Of a stretch of 64,000 nucleotides of DNA, positions 27,026 through 35,319 are shown piece by piece (position 1 is the stretch's first letter; every line of letters starts with the position of its first letter). Location of the stretch: contig NZ_JYIJ01000019.1 in NCBI RefSeq assembly GCF_001543895.1, positions 1,242,501-1,306,500 of the forward strand, given 5' to 3'. Under the pieces are notes generated by a model that was given only the letters and a program-made list of their open reading frames with translations, did no database searches and was not told the DNA's origin. Source of the DNA: Carbonactinospora thermoautotrophica. Its GTDB lineage: Bacteria; Actinomycetota; Actinomycetes; Streptomycetales; Carbonactinosporaceae. A program made the translations under genes and the position numbers.

Positions 27026-27889
27026 CGCGGCCAGGCCGCACAGGATCGTCACGGCGACCGAGCGGCCGGGTCGCCTGACCTGGGTGCCTGACCGCACGGG
27101 TGGGGTCGTCGTGGCCGGTTACGGGGTCGGGGCACCTGGACGACCGTGGGTGGCCCGGGTGAGCGCGTAGCCGGGATCCATGGTCGGCCGTGTCACGGGG
27201 ACGGCCGGTGGCGGCTGGTCGAAGCGGTGTGAGCCCGGGGGTCGAGCCCGGTTCATCCACAGGGTTCGCTTTGTCCACAGGTGACTGTCCAGCGATCGCT
27301 TGCGAATTTGTGATTCGCGATCCTGGAATAGGGTGGTCCCCCCGGGCGGGAGGGGCCTGGTCCGAGGTCGATCCTGTCCGCCCTGCGAGGTTCGTCGCAG
27401 GGGCGGGTGAACTCCCCGGCTGCCGAGCGTCTGGTCGAGCCGCGGGTCAGCGTGGGAAGCCGTGTCCTCGCCGGAGTGCCCGAGCGACAGGCCGTGCCCG
27501 GCCGAGTGTGATCCGGCGCGCCATGCGATGTCCCTGTCCCTCTTTCGGCCCCATGTCCCTGTCTCTCTTTCGGCCCTTCTGAACGCGAACCTGTGGAGAC
27601 GCTGCCCGCTCGCGTCGCTGTGGACGGTAACTAACTTACGACATTAGGGTGATTTCCGTACTCCGCTAACTGGGTGACTTTAGGGGCTCTGACCAGGCAT
27701 TTCGCACTGCGGGGCAGATCGACGACCGTTTCTCGGTCTCCGCGCCGGGTACCGACGCTGCGCAGCGCCGGACCGTGGAGGCGGCGCTTCCTGATCACGC
27801 CGGCCGTGCCGGCTCTAGGCGTTGTCGGTGGGGAATCCCGAACCCCGCTGCGTCTCAGTCTCTCTCCCTCTCGCATCCCGGAGGCATCT
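27026..27889. other. 860-base gap with DnaA-box-like 9-mers and a tandem repeat
   Basis: No supported gene. Four TCCACA-type 9-mers are present: tcatccaca (27253-27261) and ttgtccaca (27271-27279) on plus; gtctccaca (27592-27600) and ccgtccaca (27619-27627) on minus. A 25-bp tandem repeat lies between. The promoter of the secreted barrel gene is presumably at 27630-27880. Confidence 0.5.
27528..27577. repeat. 25-bp tandem repeat, two copies
   Basis: Copies at 27528-27552 and 27553-27577 share 23 of 25 bases (atgtccctgtccctctttc start). Confidence 0.8.
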
Positions 27890-28633
27890 ATGCGACGGCT
27901 ATCCATCATCGGCGCAGCATTTCTGCCCGTGGGCCTGCTACCCCTCGCGGCGGTACCCGCATCGGCGGATCCAGATGAGAGGCTCACCGTGACCGCCGTC
28001 ACGACCCAGGCGGAGTACCTGGACCTAGGCAGGCGTGGGTTCTCCCTGGGTGATCAGTTCGTCTTCAGTAACGACCTGTACTGGCATGACTGGAACGACG
28101 ACAACGATGACCGCGGTGGCGGCCGTGGCGGCGATCGCGGCGATGACCGCGGTGCCGGTGGTGCCGGTGGTGGCGGTCACGGCGGCGACGCCAAGGACGC
28201 CAAGGGCGGCGACGCCAAGGACGCCAAGGGCGGTGACGCGAAGGACGCCAAGGGCGGTGACGCGAAGAGCGTCGACACCAGCGGCGTGAAGAGCGAGTGG
28301 TACCGCAGGAAGATCGGGAGTGGCGGCGGGGTCTGCACAGTGATCTCGGCCGACCGCAACCGGCGCGGCGAGTTCCAGTGCGTCGTGTCCTATCGGCTGT
28401 CGCGCGGACAGCTCACCCTCCAGGGGCTGGTCCGGCCGGAGCACGACGACTGGTACAACTCCTTGGTCGGCGCCCACCAGAACAACTTCAACAATGACCA
28501 CCACAGGTTCTCGTTCGTTCTCGCGATCACCGGTGGTACGGACCGTTACCGGGACGCCAGTGGCGAGGCGAAGGTCACCGTGTCCGACAGGAAGCACGCC
28601 AAGGTCGAGCTGAGGATCCAGCGCCGGAGCTGA
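27890..28633 (+). CDS. Secreted allene-oxide-cyclase/dirigent-like barrel protein with GGDAKDAK repeats
   Basis: The 247-residue protein has a signal peptide (RRLSIIGAAFLPVGLLPLAAVPASA), an acidic Gly/Asp linker, three and a partial GGDAKDAK repeat (DNA 28181-28270, 24-bp unit) and a C-terminal barrel-like domain: 'RFSFVLAITGGTDRYRDASGEAKVTVSD' matches the end of dirigent/allene oxide cyclase-like barrels. Two Cys (VCTVIS, QCVVSY) flank a strand pair. Function unknown. ATG after 'ggaggcatct'. The repeat insert between head and barrel is unusual. Confidence 0.75.
   Translation: MRRLSIIGAAFLPVGLLPLAAVPASADPDERLTVTAVTTQAEYLDLGRRGFSLGDQFVFSNDLYWHDWNDDNDDRGGGRGGDRGDDRGAGGAGGGGHGGDAKDAKGGDAKDAKGGDAKDAKGGDAKSVDTSGVKSEWYRRKIGSGGGVCTVISADRNRRGEFQCVVSYRLSRGQLTLQGLVRPEHDDWYNSLVGAHQNNFNNDHHRFSFVLAITGGTDRYRDASGEAKVTVSDRKHAKVELRIQRRS
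28181..28270 (+). repeat. 24-bp coding repeat (GGDAKDAK)
   Basis: Three full 24-bp units and an 18-bp partial unit in frame. Later copies use ggt/gcg instead of ggc/gcc, so the expansion is not freshly identical. Confidence 0.9.
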
Positions 28634-28706
28634 CCAGACCCGAGTCGGTCAGACCGGGTTGATCAGGCGAGTGGGGCGGGCGGGTGGAACGGACACCCGC
28701 CCGTTC

Positions 28707-30281
28707 TCACGTGCGGTTCAGGTACCGCTGGGCCCGGTGGATGCCGAGGCTCACGTACCGCGAGCGCCGGGCCCGCAGGGCGGCATGAGCGGCGTTCGCT
28801 CCGCACGCGCCGTGGACACCGCCGCCCGGGTGCGCGGACGCACCGGCCAGGTACAGGCCGGGGAGCGGCGTCTCCGGGCGGCCGAGGCCCGGCACCGGGC
28901 GGAACACCAGTTGCTGGTGCAGGCTCGCGGTGCCGCCGTTGACCGCACCGGCCACCAGGTTGGCGTCAGCGGCCTCCAGCTCGGACGGTGTCTGGACGAG
29001 CCGGTCCAGCACTAGGTCGCGGAAACCCGGCGCGTATCGCTCGACCAGTTCCTCCACGGCGGTCACCTGCGCGGCCAACTCTTCGGCCGACAGCGGCCGG
29101 CGCGGCAGGTGGGTGTACGCCCAGGCTGACTCGGTGCCGGCGGGGGAACGGGTCGGATCGGCCGTCGTCATCTGGCCGAAGATCACGAACGGGGTGCGTG
29201 GCAGACGGCCGCAGGCCAGGTCGGCCGCGTAGTCGGTGAGCGCCGCGCGGTCCCCGCCCAGGTGCACGGTGCCGGCCAGCCGGGCGTCCTCGGCCTTCCA
29301 CGGGATCGGACCGGACAGCGCCCAGTTGAGCTTGAGCGTGGGGGAGTCCCACTGGAAGCGGTCCAGGTCGCCCAGCAGCCGCGCCGGCAGGTAGGCGGGC
29401 TCGACCAGGTCGCGGTACAGGATGGGCGCGGCCACGGCGGCGAGCACGGCGTACCGGGCGCCGATCTCGGTACCGTCGGCCGTGCGGACCCCGACCGCCC
29501 GGCCGCCACGGACGAGCACCTTGACGACCCGCCTGCCGCAGGCCAGCTCACCGCCGTACCCGCGCAGCCGGCGGACCAGCGCGTCGGTGAGCCGACCGGA
29601 GCCGCCCTCCGGCACCGGGTACCCGAACTGCTGGCCGACCATCGTGAGCAGCCAGCCGAACACCGCGCTGCCCGCGCCCTCCGGCGGCAGGTCGGTGTGC
29701 ATGGCGTTGCCGGTGAGCAGCAACCGCCCGCCTTCGCCGTCGAACTCCTCCTCGCCATACCGCCGGACCGACATGACCGCGAACCGCGCGAACCGCAGCG
29801 CGTCAGCCGCGCCGAGGGCACGCAGCAGCTTCACCCCCGGCCCGAGCGGCGGGAACGGCCGGAACAGCGCCTCGATCAGGGTTGGGCCGATCCGCTGCCA
29901 CTCCCCGTACAGGCGGCGCCACGTCCGGCCGTCCCCGGGCGCGAACTCCGCCAGCGACTCGGCGGTCCGGTCGATGTCGCGGGACAGCAGCGCGCACCGG
30001 CCGTCCTCCAGCGGGTGGGCGAGCACGGCGGGCGCGTGTCGCCATCGCAGGCCGTAGCGCTCCAACTGGAGCCAGCGCAGGACCGGCGACGCCGCGCCCA
30101 TCGGGTAGAACGCGCTGAACAGGTCGGTCACGAACCCCGGCCGCATCACCTCGGCGCTGCGCACCGCACCGCCCGGCTCGTCCGCGGCCTCCAGCACCAG
30201 CACGGACCACCCGGAGCTGGCGAGCAGGTTCGCGGCGACCAGGCCGTTGTGGCCGGCGCCGATGACCACCGCGTCGTACAA
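28707..30281 (-). CDS. Phytoene-desaturase-like FAD-dependent oxidoreductase
   Basis: The 524-residue protein opens with the FAD Rossmann motif 'VVIGAGHNGLVAANLLASSGW' and 'VLEAADEPGGAVRS', and ends with the CrtI-like 'PGLYLAGASAHPGGGVHGACG'. No carotenoid gene is adjacent, so the substrate is unknown; the family also includes amine and pyrrole oxidoreductases. The start is a TTG at 30281 after 'gggagg', needed because the ATG at the head of the longer frame lies 80 codons upstream of the FAD motif. Confidence 0.85.
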   Translation of the reverse strand: MYDAVVIGAGHNGLVAANLLASSGWSVLVLEAADEPGGAVRSAEVMRPGFVTDLFSAFYPMGAASPVLRWLQLERYGLRWRHAPAVLAHPLEDGRCALLSRDIDRTAESLAEFAPGDGRTWRRLYGEWQRIGPTLIEALFRPFPPLGPGVKLLRALGAADALRFARFAVMSVRRYGEEEFDGEGGRLLLTGNAMHTDLPPEGAGSAVFGWLLTMVGQQFGYPVPEGGSGRLTDALVRRLRGYGGELACGRRVVKVLVRGGRAVGVRTADGTEIGARYAVLAAVAAPILYRDLVEPAYLPARLLGDLDRFQWDSPTLKLNWALSGPIPWKAEDARLAGTVHLGGDRAALTDYAADLACGRLPRTPFVIFGQMTTADPTRSPAGTESAWAYTHLPRRPLSAEELAAQVTAVEELVERYAPGFRDLVLDRLVQTPSELEAADANLVAGAVNGGTASLHQQLVFRPVPGLGRPETPLPGLYLAGASAHPGGGVHGACGANAAHAALRARRSRYVSLGIHRAQRYLNRT

Positions 30282-30815
30282 GACGAGACACCTCCCTGGG
30301 GCGCTCAGTGCGCCGTCTGGCTGCTGGCCCGCTGGCGTCCCAGCGGTAGCTGGCCGTACGACACCAGGTTGCCGCGAACAGCTCGGCCAGCGTGCCCGCG
30401 GTGTCGGGCTGGGCGACCGAACACGACCGCATGCGGGCCAGCGCGATCTCGGGGTGGTCGCGTTCGGTCGAGCCACCTTCAACCTGGCTTTCCGCCGGTT
30501 GTACGGGCGCCACCGCGCGGCCACGCCTGGTCCAGCCGGACGAGGCTCTCGGAGGCGGCCATCGGCGACGCGCCCTGCGGCACCCGGCCGCGACCGCCGC
30601 CCGGCTCCCCGACGGCACAGGCGAGCCCTGACGGCTCGCCCCGGGCGATCGCGGCGCCGGCCGGCCGGCGTGGCGTGCCGGTGTCGGCTCGGTCACGACG
30701 CGACCCACCTCGCCTTCCCGCGCGCCGGTACCCCAACCGCTCTGCGTCAAACCGGCGGCCCGCCGCGCGCCTGGCCCCGCTGGGGGCCGACCCAGGTGCG
30801 GTACCGTGACCAGCC
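30282..30815. other. 530-base gap between divergent genes
   Basis: No supported gene. A minus-strand frame around 30330-30480 gives protein-like text ('ALARMRSCSVAQPDTAGTLAELFAATW') that might be the remains of a gene, but I cannot match it. The end holds the leaderless promoter of the PfkB gene. Confidence 0.4.
30802..30807 (+). promoter_or_regulatory. -10 box for leaderless PfkB gene
   Basis: TACCGT (TANNNT) ends 8 bases before the ATG at 30816; transcription would start at or next to the A of ATG. Confidence 0.5.
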
Positions 30816-31763
30816 ATGATGACGGTTGTCGGCGAGTCCCTGGTCGATCTCGTCGGGGAGGCCGGGAGCGAGGTGTACCGGGCCAGGCCCGGTGGGAGCC
30901 CGGCCAACGTGGCGGTGGGGCTGGCCCGCCTGGGGGTGGAGGTCACGTTCGTCACCGAGCTGGGCGCGGACCCGCCGGGGACGCTGCTGCGCCGGCACCT
31001 GGAGGGGGCCGGGGTGCGACTCACCGGGTGTTTGGATCGACCGAGCAGCGGGCTGGCCGTGGCGTCGCTGGACGAGGCCGGGGTGGCGCACTACACGTTC
31101 GCGATCTCCTGGCGGCTGGCCGGCGTACGGCTCGACGAGCTGCCGGAGGTGCTGCACGTCGGGTCGTTCGCGGCCACGCTGGAGCCGGGCGCGGCGAACG
31201 TGGCGGAGCTGGTCGAGCAGGCCAGGCCGCATGCCACCATCTCGTACGACCCCAACATCCGGCCGGCCCTGATCGGGAGCCGCGCGCAGCAGCGGCCCCG
31301 GGTGGAGCGGCTGGTGGCGCGGGCGGACGTCGTCAAGGCGAGCGTGGACGACCTGGCCTGGCTGTACCCGGGCGAGCCGTACGACCAGGTGGCCGCGCGC
31401 TGGCTGGAGAGCGGGCCGGCGCTGGTGGTGGTGACGCTTGGGGAACGCGGCGTACACGCTCGCAGCCGGCGCTCCGTGCTGGACCTGCCCGCGCTGCCGG
31501 TGCGCGTGGTGGACACGGTGGGAGCGGGCGACGCCTTCATGAGCGGGCTGCTCGCGGCTCTCCGTGAGGCGGGCCTGCTCGGCCGGAACCGGCGGGCCGC
31601 GCTGGCGGAGGCGGATCCTGAGCCAGCGTTGCGCACCGCGCTGCTGGCCGCGGCGCTCACCTGCGAGCGGCCCGGTGCCGACCCGCCGACGCGCGCGGAG
31701 CTGGCGGCGGCGCGGGACCGCCTGCCTGTGACGGGGACGAGGGAAACCCGACTCGGAGACTGA
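30816..31763 (+). CDS. PfkB-family carbohydrate kinase
   Basis: The 315-residue kinase is closest to fructokinases. Signatures: 'RPGGSPANVAVGLARLGVEVTFVTELG' (PfkB signature 1) and 'RVVDTVGAGDAFMSGLLAALR' (signature 2 with catalytic Asp and anion hole). Substrate cannot be fixed by sequence. ATG ATG start without Shine-Dalgarno, fitting a leaderless mRNA. No sugar transporter is adjacent. Confidence 0.9.
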   Translation: MMTVVGESLVDLVGEAGSEVYRARPGGSPANVAVGLARLGVEVTFVTELGADPPGTLLRRHLEGAGVRLTGCLDRPSSGLAVASLDEAGVAHYTFAISWRLAGVRLDELPEVLHVGSFAATLEPGAANVAELVEQARPHATISYDPNIRPALIGSRAQQRPRVERLVARADVVKASVDDLAWLYPGEPYDQVAARWLESGPALVVVTLGERGVHARSRRSVLDLPALPVRVVDTVGAGDAFMSGLLAALREAGLLGRNRRAALAEADPEPALRTALLAAALTCERPGADPPTRAELAAARDRLPVTGTRETRLGD

Positions 31764-31898
31764 ACCCGGGACCCGGTTTCTTGACGCGGGTGGGCACGCA
31801 CGGGTGATCACCGCGGGTGCGAGGGGGAAGCCGCTGGGGGAGTGAGCCCGTGCCCAGCGAGCCTGACCGCCGCGAGTGGACGGCGCTTCGGCCCGGCC

Positions 31899-32345
31899 TC
31901 AGGTCCGGTCCGGCGTGCCTGCGGTGAGCCGGTCCAGGGCGGGCAGGGCGGCCTCGATCGCGGCCCGCTCCTCCGGGGTGAGCGTGGCGAACCGCCGGGC
32001 CAGGAAGTCGATGCGCGCCTGCCGGGTGGCCTCCAGCTGCCGGCGGCCGGCGGGAGTCAGCTCCACGGCGACCACCCGGGCGTCGTGCGGGTCCCGCGAA
32101 CGGGCCACCAGCCCGGCCTTCTCCAACCGGTTGACCTGCACCGTCATGGTGGGAAGCTGCACGCCCTGCTCCTCGGCCAGCTCGGTCATGCGCCGTGGCC
32201 CGGCCTCCAGCGAGCCGAGCAGGCCGTACTGCTGGGCGGTGATGGGCTGCCCCGCGCTGGCCCGCCGCAGCAGCAAGACCAGTTCCCGCAGCCGGGGCTG
32301 GAACCGGACTGCCAGGTCGCGGCTCTGCTCGCTCTCATCCCGCAT
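31899..32345 (-). CDS. MarR-family transcriptional regulator
   Basis: The 148-residue protein has the winged helix 'ITAQQYGLLGSLEAGPRRMTELAEEQGVQLPTMTVQVNRLEKAGLVARSRDPHDARVVAVELTPAG' (in pieces: 'MTELAEEQGVQLPTMTVQ', 'DPHDARVVAVELT'). It probably responds to a phenolic or lipophilic ligand (family inference). The start is leaderless-like: TACCCT ends 8 bases before the ATG. The next upstream gene on this strand is an MFS exporter with a palindromic operator. Confidence 0.9.
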   Translation of the reverse strand: MRDESEQSRDLAVRFQPRLRELVLLLRRASAGQPITAQQYGLLGSLEAGPRRMTELAEEQGVQLPTMTVQVNRLEKAGLVARSRDPHDARVVAVELTPAGRRQLEATRQARIDFLARRFATLTPEERAAIEAALPALDRLTAGTPDRT

Positions 32346-32740
32346 GCCTAGGGAGGGTAATCCGGCCGCCTGCGGCTTCCTGGAGAGCGACCCCTCCCGG
32401 AAGGGTGGTTCCCGCCCGGTCGGGGCGTGGTGCCGCCCTCGGGTCCCGGCGGACGGTCGCCGTCAGGACAAGCCCGGACGATGCGCGACCCCGGCTCTGC
32501 TCCTCGGCGCTCCTCGGCCGCGAGCGGGCATCCCGTCTGGGGGTGGGGCGGACTCGGTGGTCGGCCCGGCGGCTCGCCGACCTTCCTGCAGACAGCCCCC
32601 ACCTCCCAGGGAGGCGACCCCGACTCCATGATCCCGCGCCCAGCGGCTCGTCCACCACCTGGACCACCCGATCTGTGGATGATCGTGACCCTTGTGGAAA
32701 ACAGATCACGACCCTGTGGAAAACAGGGCGGTGGCGCGGC
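32346..32740. other. Gap with three DnaA-box-like 9-mers
   Basis: No gene supported. Minus-strand 9-mers tcatccaca (32674-32682), ttttccaca (32693-32701) and ttttccaca (32715-32723) occur within 50 bases; the last two are 22 bases apart, each within 'gtggaaaacag'. Confidence 0.5.
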
Positions 32741-33982
32741 TCAACGGTCCAGCACCAACTCTTCGGCGTCCCGTCCGGGGATGGGCTGGACGCGGTGCAG
32801 GTGGCCACGGTTGAGGCGGAGCAACGCGACGGCGAGCAGAGCGCAGACGGCGGCGACCAGGAACGGTGCGCGTGGGTCGAGGTGTTCGGCCAGCAGGCCG
32901 GACACGTACGGGGCGAGGGCGGCGCCGATCCAGCGAACCAGGTTGTACCCGGCGGACGCGACCGGGCGCGGCAGATCGGTCACCTCCATGGCAGCCTCCG
33001 TGAACACGGTGTTGCTGACGCCGATCGCCAGGCCGCACAGCACGACCAGCGCGACCAGTGTGGCGCGGCCGGGGGCGGCGGCCAGGCCGAGCAGCAGGAC
33101 CGTGAAGGCGGCGAGCGTGCCGTACATCACGGTCACCGTGCCGTGCCGGCGCTGGAGCAGCGGGGCGAGGAGCACCGAGCTGACTGCGACGGCGACACCC
33201 CAGCCGAAGAAGACGAGCCCGATGCCGTGCGCGTCCATGTGCAGTACGAACGGGGTGAAGGCCAGCACGGTGAAGAACGCGTAGTTGTACAGGAACGCGG
33301 TGCCGACGGTGGTGGCGAGCCCGCCGTGCCGCAGGGCGCGCAGCGGTTCGGCAAGGGTGATCTTCCTGGCCGGCTTGGGGTTCTCCCGGAGCAAGATGGC
33401 CACCAGGACGAAGCCGATCGCCATCAGGACCGAGGTGCCGAAGAACGGGTACCGCCAGTGGAGGCCGCCCAGCGCCGCGCCGACCAGCGGGCCGACCGAG
33501 ATGCCCAGGCCGAGCGCGGCCTCGTACAGCATGATCGCCGCGTTCGACCCGCCGCGGGCCGTGCTGACGATCACGGCGAGCGCGGTGGCGACGAACATCG
33601 CGTTGCCCAGTCCCCACCCGGCGCGGAATCCGACCAGCTCGGCCACGCTGCCGGACAGCCCGGACAGCGCCGCGAACACGACCACCAGGGCGAGGCCGGT
33701 GAGCAGCGTCCACTTGCCGCCGATGCGGCTGGACACGAAGCCGGTCCCCAGCATGGCGACCGCTGTGATCAGGAAGTAGCTGGTGAACAGCAGCGACACC
33801 TGGCTCGGGGTGGCGCGCAGCCCGGTGGCGATCGCGGGCAGGATCGGGTCGACCAGGCCGATGCCCATGAAGGCGACGACGCTGGCGAACGCGGTGGCCC
33901 ACACGGCGAGCGGCTGGCGCAGCCGGTTCACCGGAGTGGCCGGGAGGTTCTCGGCGGGCGCGGTGGCGTGGGGTGAGCGCAT
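32741..33982 (-). CDS. MFS drug-efflux-type transporter
   Basis: The 413-residue protein has about 12 hydrophobic spans. MFS motif A ('GFVSSRIGGKWTLLTG', after span 2) and motif C-like 'GLGISVGPLVGAALGG' (span 5) place it with proton-driven exporters. It starts with ATG after 'aggaagactcg'. Upstream lies a near-perfect inverted repeat of TTAG type, the likely site of a MarR regulator. Confidence 0.9.
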   Translation of the reverse strand: MRSPHATAPAENLPATPVNRLRQPLAVWATAFASVVAFMGIGLVDPILPAIATGLRATPSQVSLLFTSYFLITAVAMLGTGFVSSRIGGKWTLLTGLALVVVFAALSGLSGSVAELVGFRAGWGLGNAMFVATALAVIVSTARGGSNAAIMLYEAALGLGISVGPLVGAALGGLHWRYPFFGTSVLMAIGFVLVAILLRENPKPARKITLAEPLRALRHGGLATTVGTAFLYNYAFFTVLAFTPFVLHMDAHGIGLVFFGWGVAVAVSSVLLAPLLQRRHGTVTVMYGTLAAFTVLLLGLAAAPGRATLVALVVLCGLAIGVSNTVFTEAAMEVTDLPRPVASAGYNLVRWIGAALAPYVSGLLAEHLDPRAPFLVAAVCALLAVALLRLNRGHLHRVQPIPGRDAEELVLDR

Positions 33983-33998
33983 CGAGTCTTCCTAGCTC

Positions 33999-34028
33999 AG
34001 CTAACTGTTAGTGAGACTAAGTTAGCTT
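33999..34028. promoter_or_regulatory. Palindromic operator upstream of the MFS gene
   Basis: An inner TTAGT-gag-ACTAA (34008-34020) is extended by agctaac on the left and gttagct on the right, with one extra base on the left arm. A further 'ttgactaagg' half site follows. It lies about 20-45 bases before the MFS ATG and fits a MarR-type operator; the regulator at 31899 is the candidate binder. Confidence 0.6.
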
Positions 34029-34196
34029 GACTAAGGATTACCCCGTCGGGGTTAACCTGTCGCGAACCCGTCGCCGCCTGAACGTATTTACGCAGCGTAT
34101 TTGCACATCTTTCCGATGGAATGGCCGGGACTGCGCCAACCTCGTGGAACTGAACCACCGTCCGCTGCGTCGACGGTGTGGGAGAGAAACACGCGA

Positions 34197-34616
34197 ATGC
34201 CTATTCGGGAACCGCGAGAAGATCACCAGTATCCGCGCTGGCTCGTTCACCCGCTTTCGGGTGAACACGGGATCGCGACCGTACGGTCGCGCGGGCGCGG
34301 GCTGGCGGTGGTGAGCGTGCACGGCGAACTGGATCTCAGCACGGCGCCGCAACTGCGGCTGCTGCTGTGCGAGACCATCGCCCTCGCTCGGCGCGACGGC
34401 CCGCCGACCGTGGTCGTCGACCTGGCTGACGTGCCGTTCGCCGACATCTCCGGCCTGGATGCGGTTGCCGGTGTCGTGCCCGCCGTCCGCGCCTGCGGCG
34501 GCCGACTGCGCGTCGCCCGCGCCACCCCGCAGATCCGCCGGCTGCTCGACCTGGTTCCCATGCCGGCGCTGCTGCCCCTGTACGACGAGGTGGAGCAGGC
34601 GCTGGAGGTGGTGTAG
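34197..34616 (+). CDS. STAS-domain protein (anti-sigma factor antagonist)
   Basis: The 139-residue protein matches SpoIIAA/RsbV-like antagonists: 'GLAVVSVHGELDLSTAPQLRLLL' is the STAS start, and 'VVVDLADVPFADISGLDAVAGVV' carries the serine that a partner kinase phosphorylates. It likely releases a sigma factor by binding an anti-sigma kinase; no partner is nearby. The ATG at 34197 is preceded by 'gggagagaaac'; the frame is open to 34101. Confidence 0.88.
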   Translation: MPIREPREDHQYPRWLVHPLSGEHGIATVRSRGRGLAVVSVHGELDLSTAPQLRLLLCETIALARRDGPPTVVVDLADVPFADISGLDAVAGVVPAVRACGGRLRVARATPQIRRLLDLVPMPALLPLYDEVEQALEVV

Positions 34617-34762
34617 CCGGCCGGCGCGCAGGTCGCGCAGCACGGTCGCGACCAGCCGGAGCGCCGCCTGCGGCACCGCCTCGGCGGTGGCCGCCACGGC
34701 GGTCACGCGGGCTCGTCGGGACGGCCCGGGCACCCGGCCGGCTCGCGGGACGTTATCCGGTC

Positions 34763-35062
34763 ATGGCATGGGTGGTGGTCGTCTTGGGCGCGGTCGCCGT
34801 GGTGCTGGCCGCGGACTGGGTATGGGGCGTCGCCCTGGCCCGCGGCTGGGTGCGCCCGCGCGACCGCCGGCAGCGCGGCGCCGCCGCCGTGACCCTGGAG
34901 GAGCTGCAGGCGCTCCTCGGGCCGGGTAAGCGGCACGAGCTGGAGCAGCGGCGCGTCGAACTGGTGCTCCGCGACGACGAGCACGCGACCGGGCCGCCCG
35001 GCACTGTCGTGGACCTGGAGCGGGGCACGGCGGTGGTCAAGCTTCCGCGCAGGCACGGCTGA
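34763..35062 (+). CDS. Small membrane protein (DUF6191-like)
   Basis: The 99-residue protein has one N-terminal span (AWVVVVLGAVAVVLAADWVWGVAL) and a basic, Glu-rich cytoplasmic tail with 'LQALLGPGKRHELEQRRVELVLRDDEH'. This pattern occurs in Streptomyces small membrane proteins. Function unknown. No good ribosome site; it may be leaderless. Confidence 0.65.
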   Translation: MAWVVVVLGAVAVVLAADWVWGVALARGWVRPRDRRQRGAAAVTLEELQALLGPGKRHELEQRRVELVLRDDEHATGPPGTVVDLERGTAVVKLPRRHG

Positions 35063-35319
35063 GCCCGGTGGATCAACCGGGCGTCACGGGAACCACGGAC
35101 GGGAAGCACGGAAGCGATAGCGATCGCGGCCCGTGCGGTCCGTCACCACCGTTGTCTTCCCCTGCCGGTGACCACCGGGCACTTCCATGACAACACGCTG
35201 CGCCGATGAACACCACCCCTTCGCCCGATCTTTCCGACGAGGGAAACACCGGCCGGCTCAGGGGTCCGCAGCGTCCGGTCTCGCCGCGCCGGACTCCGAA
35301 CCCGGAGGCGTCGCGGGCG

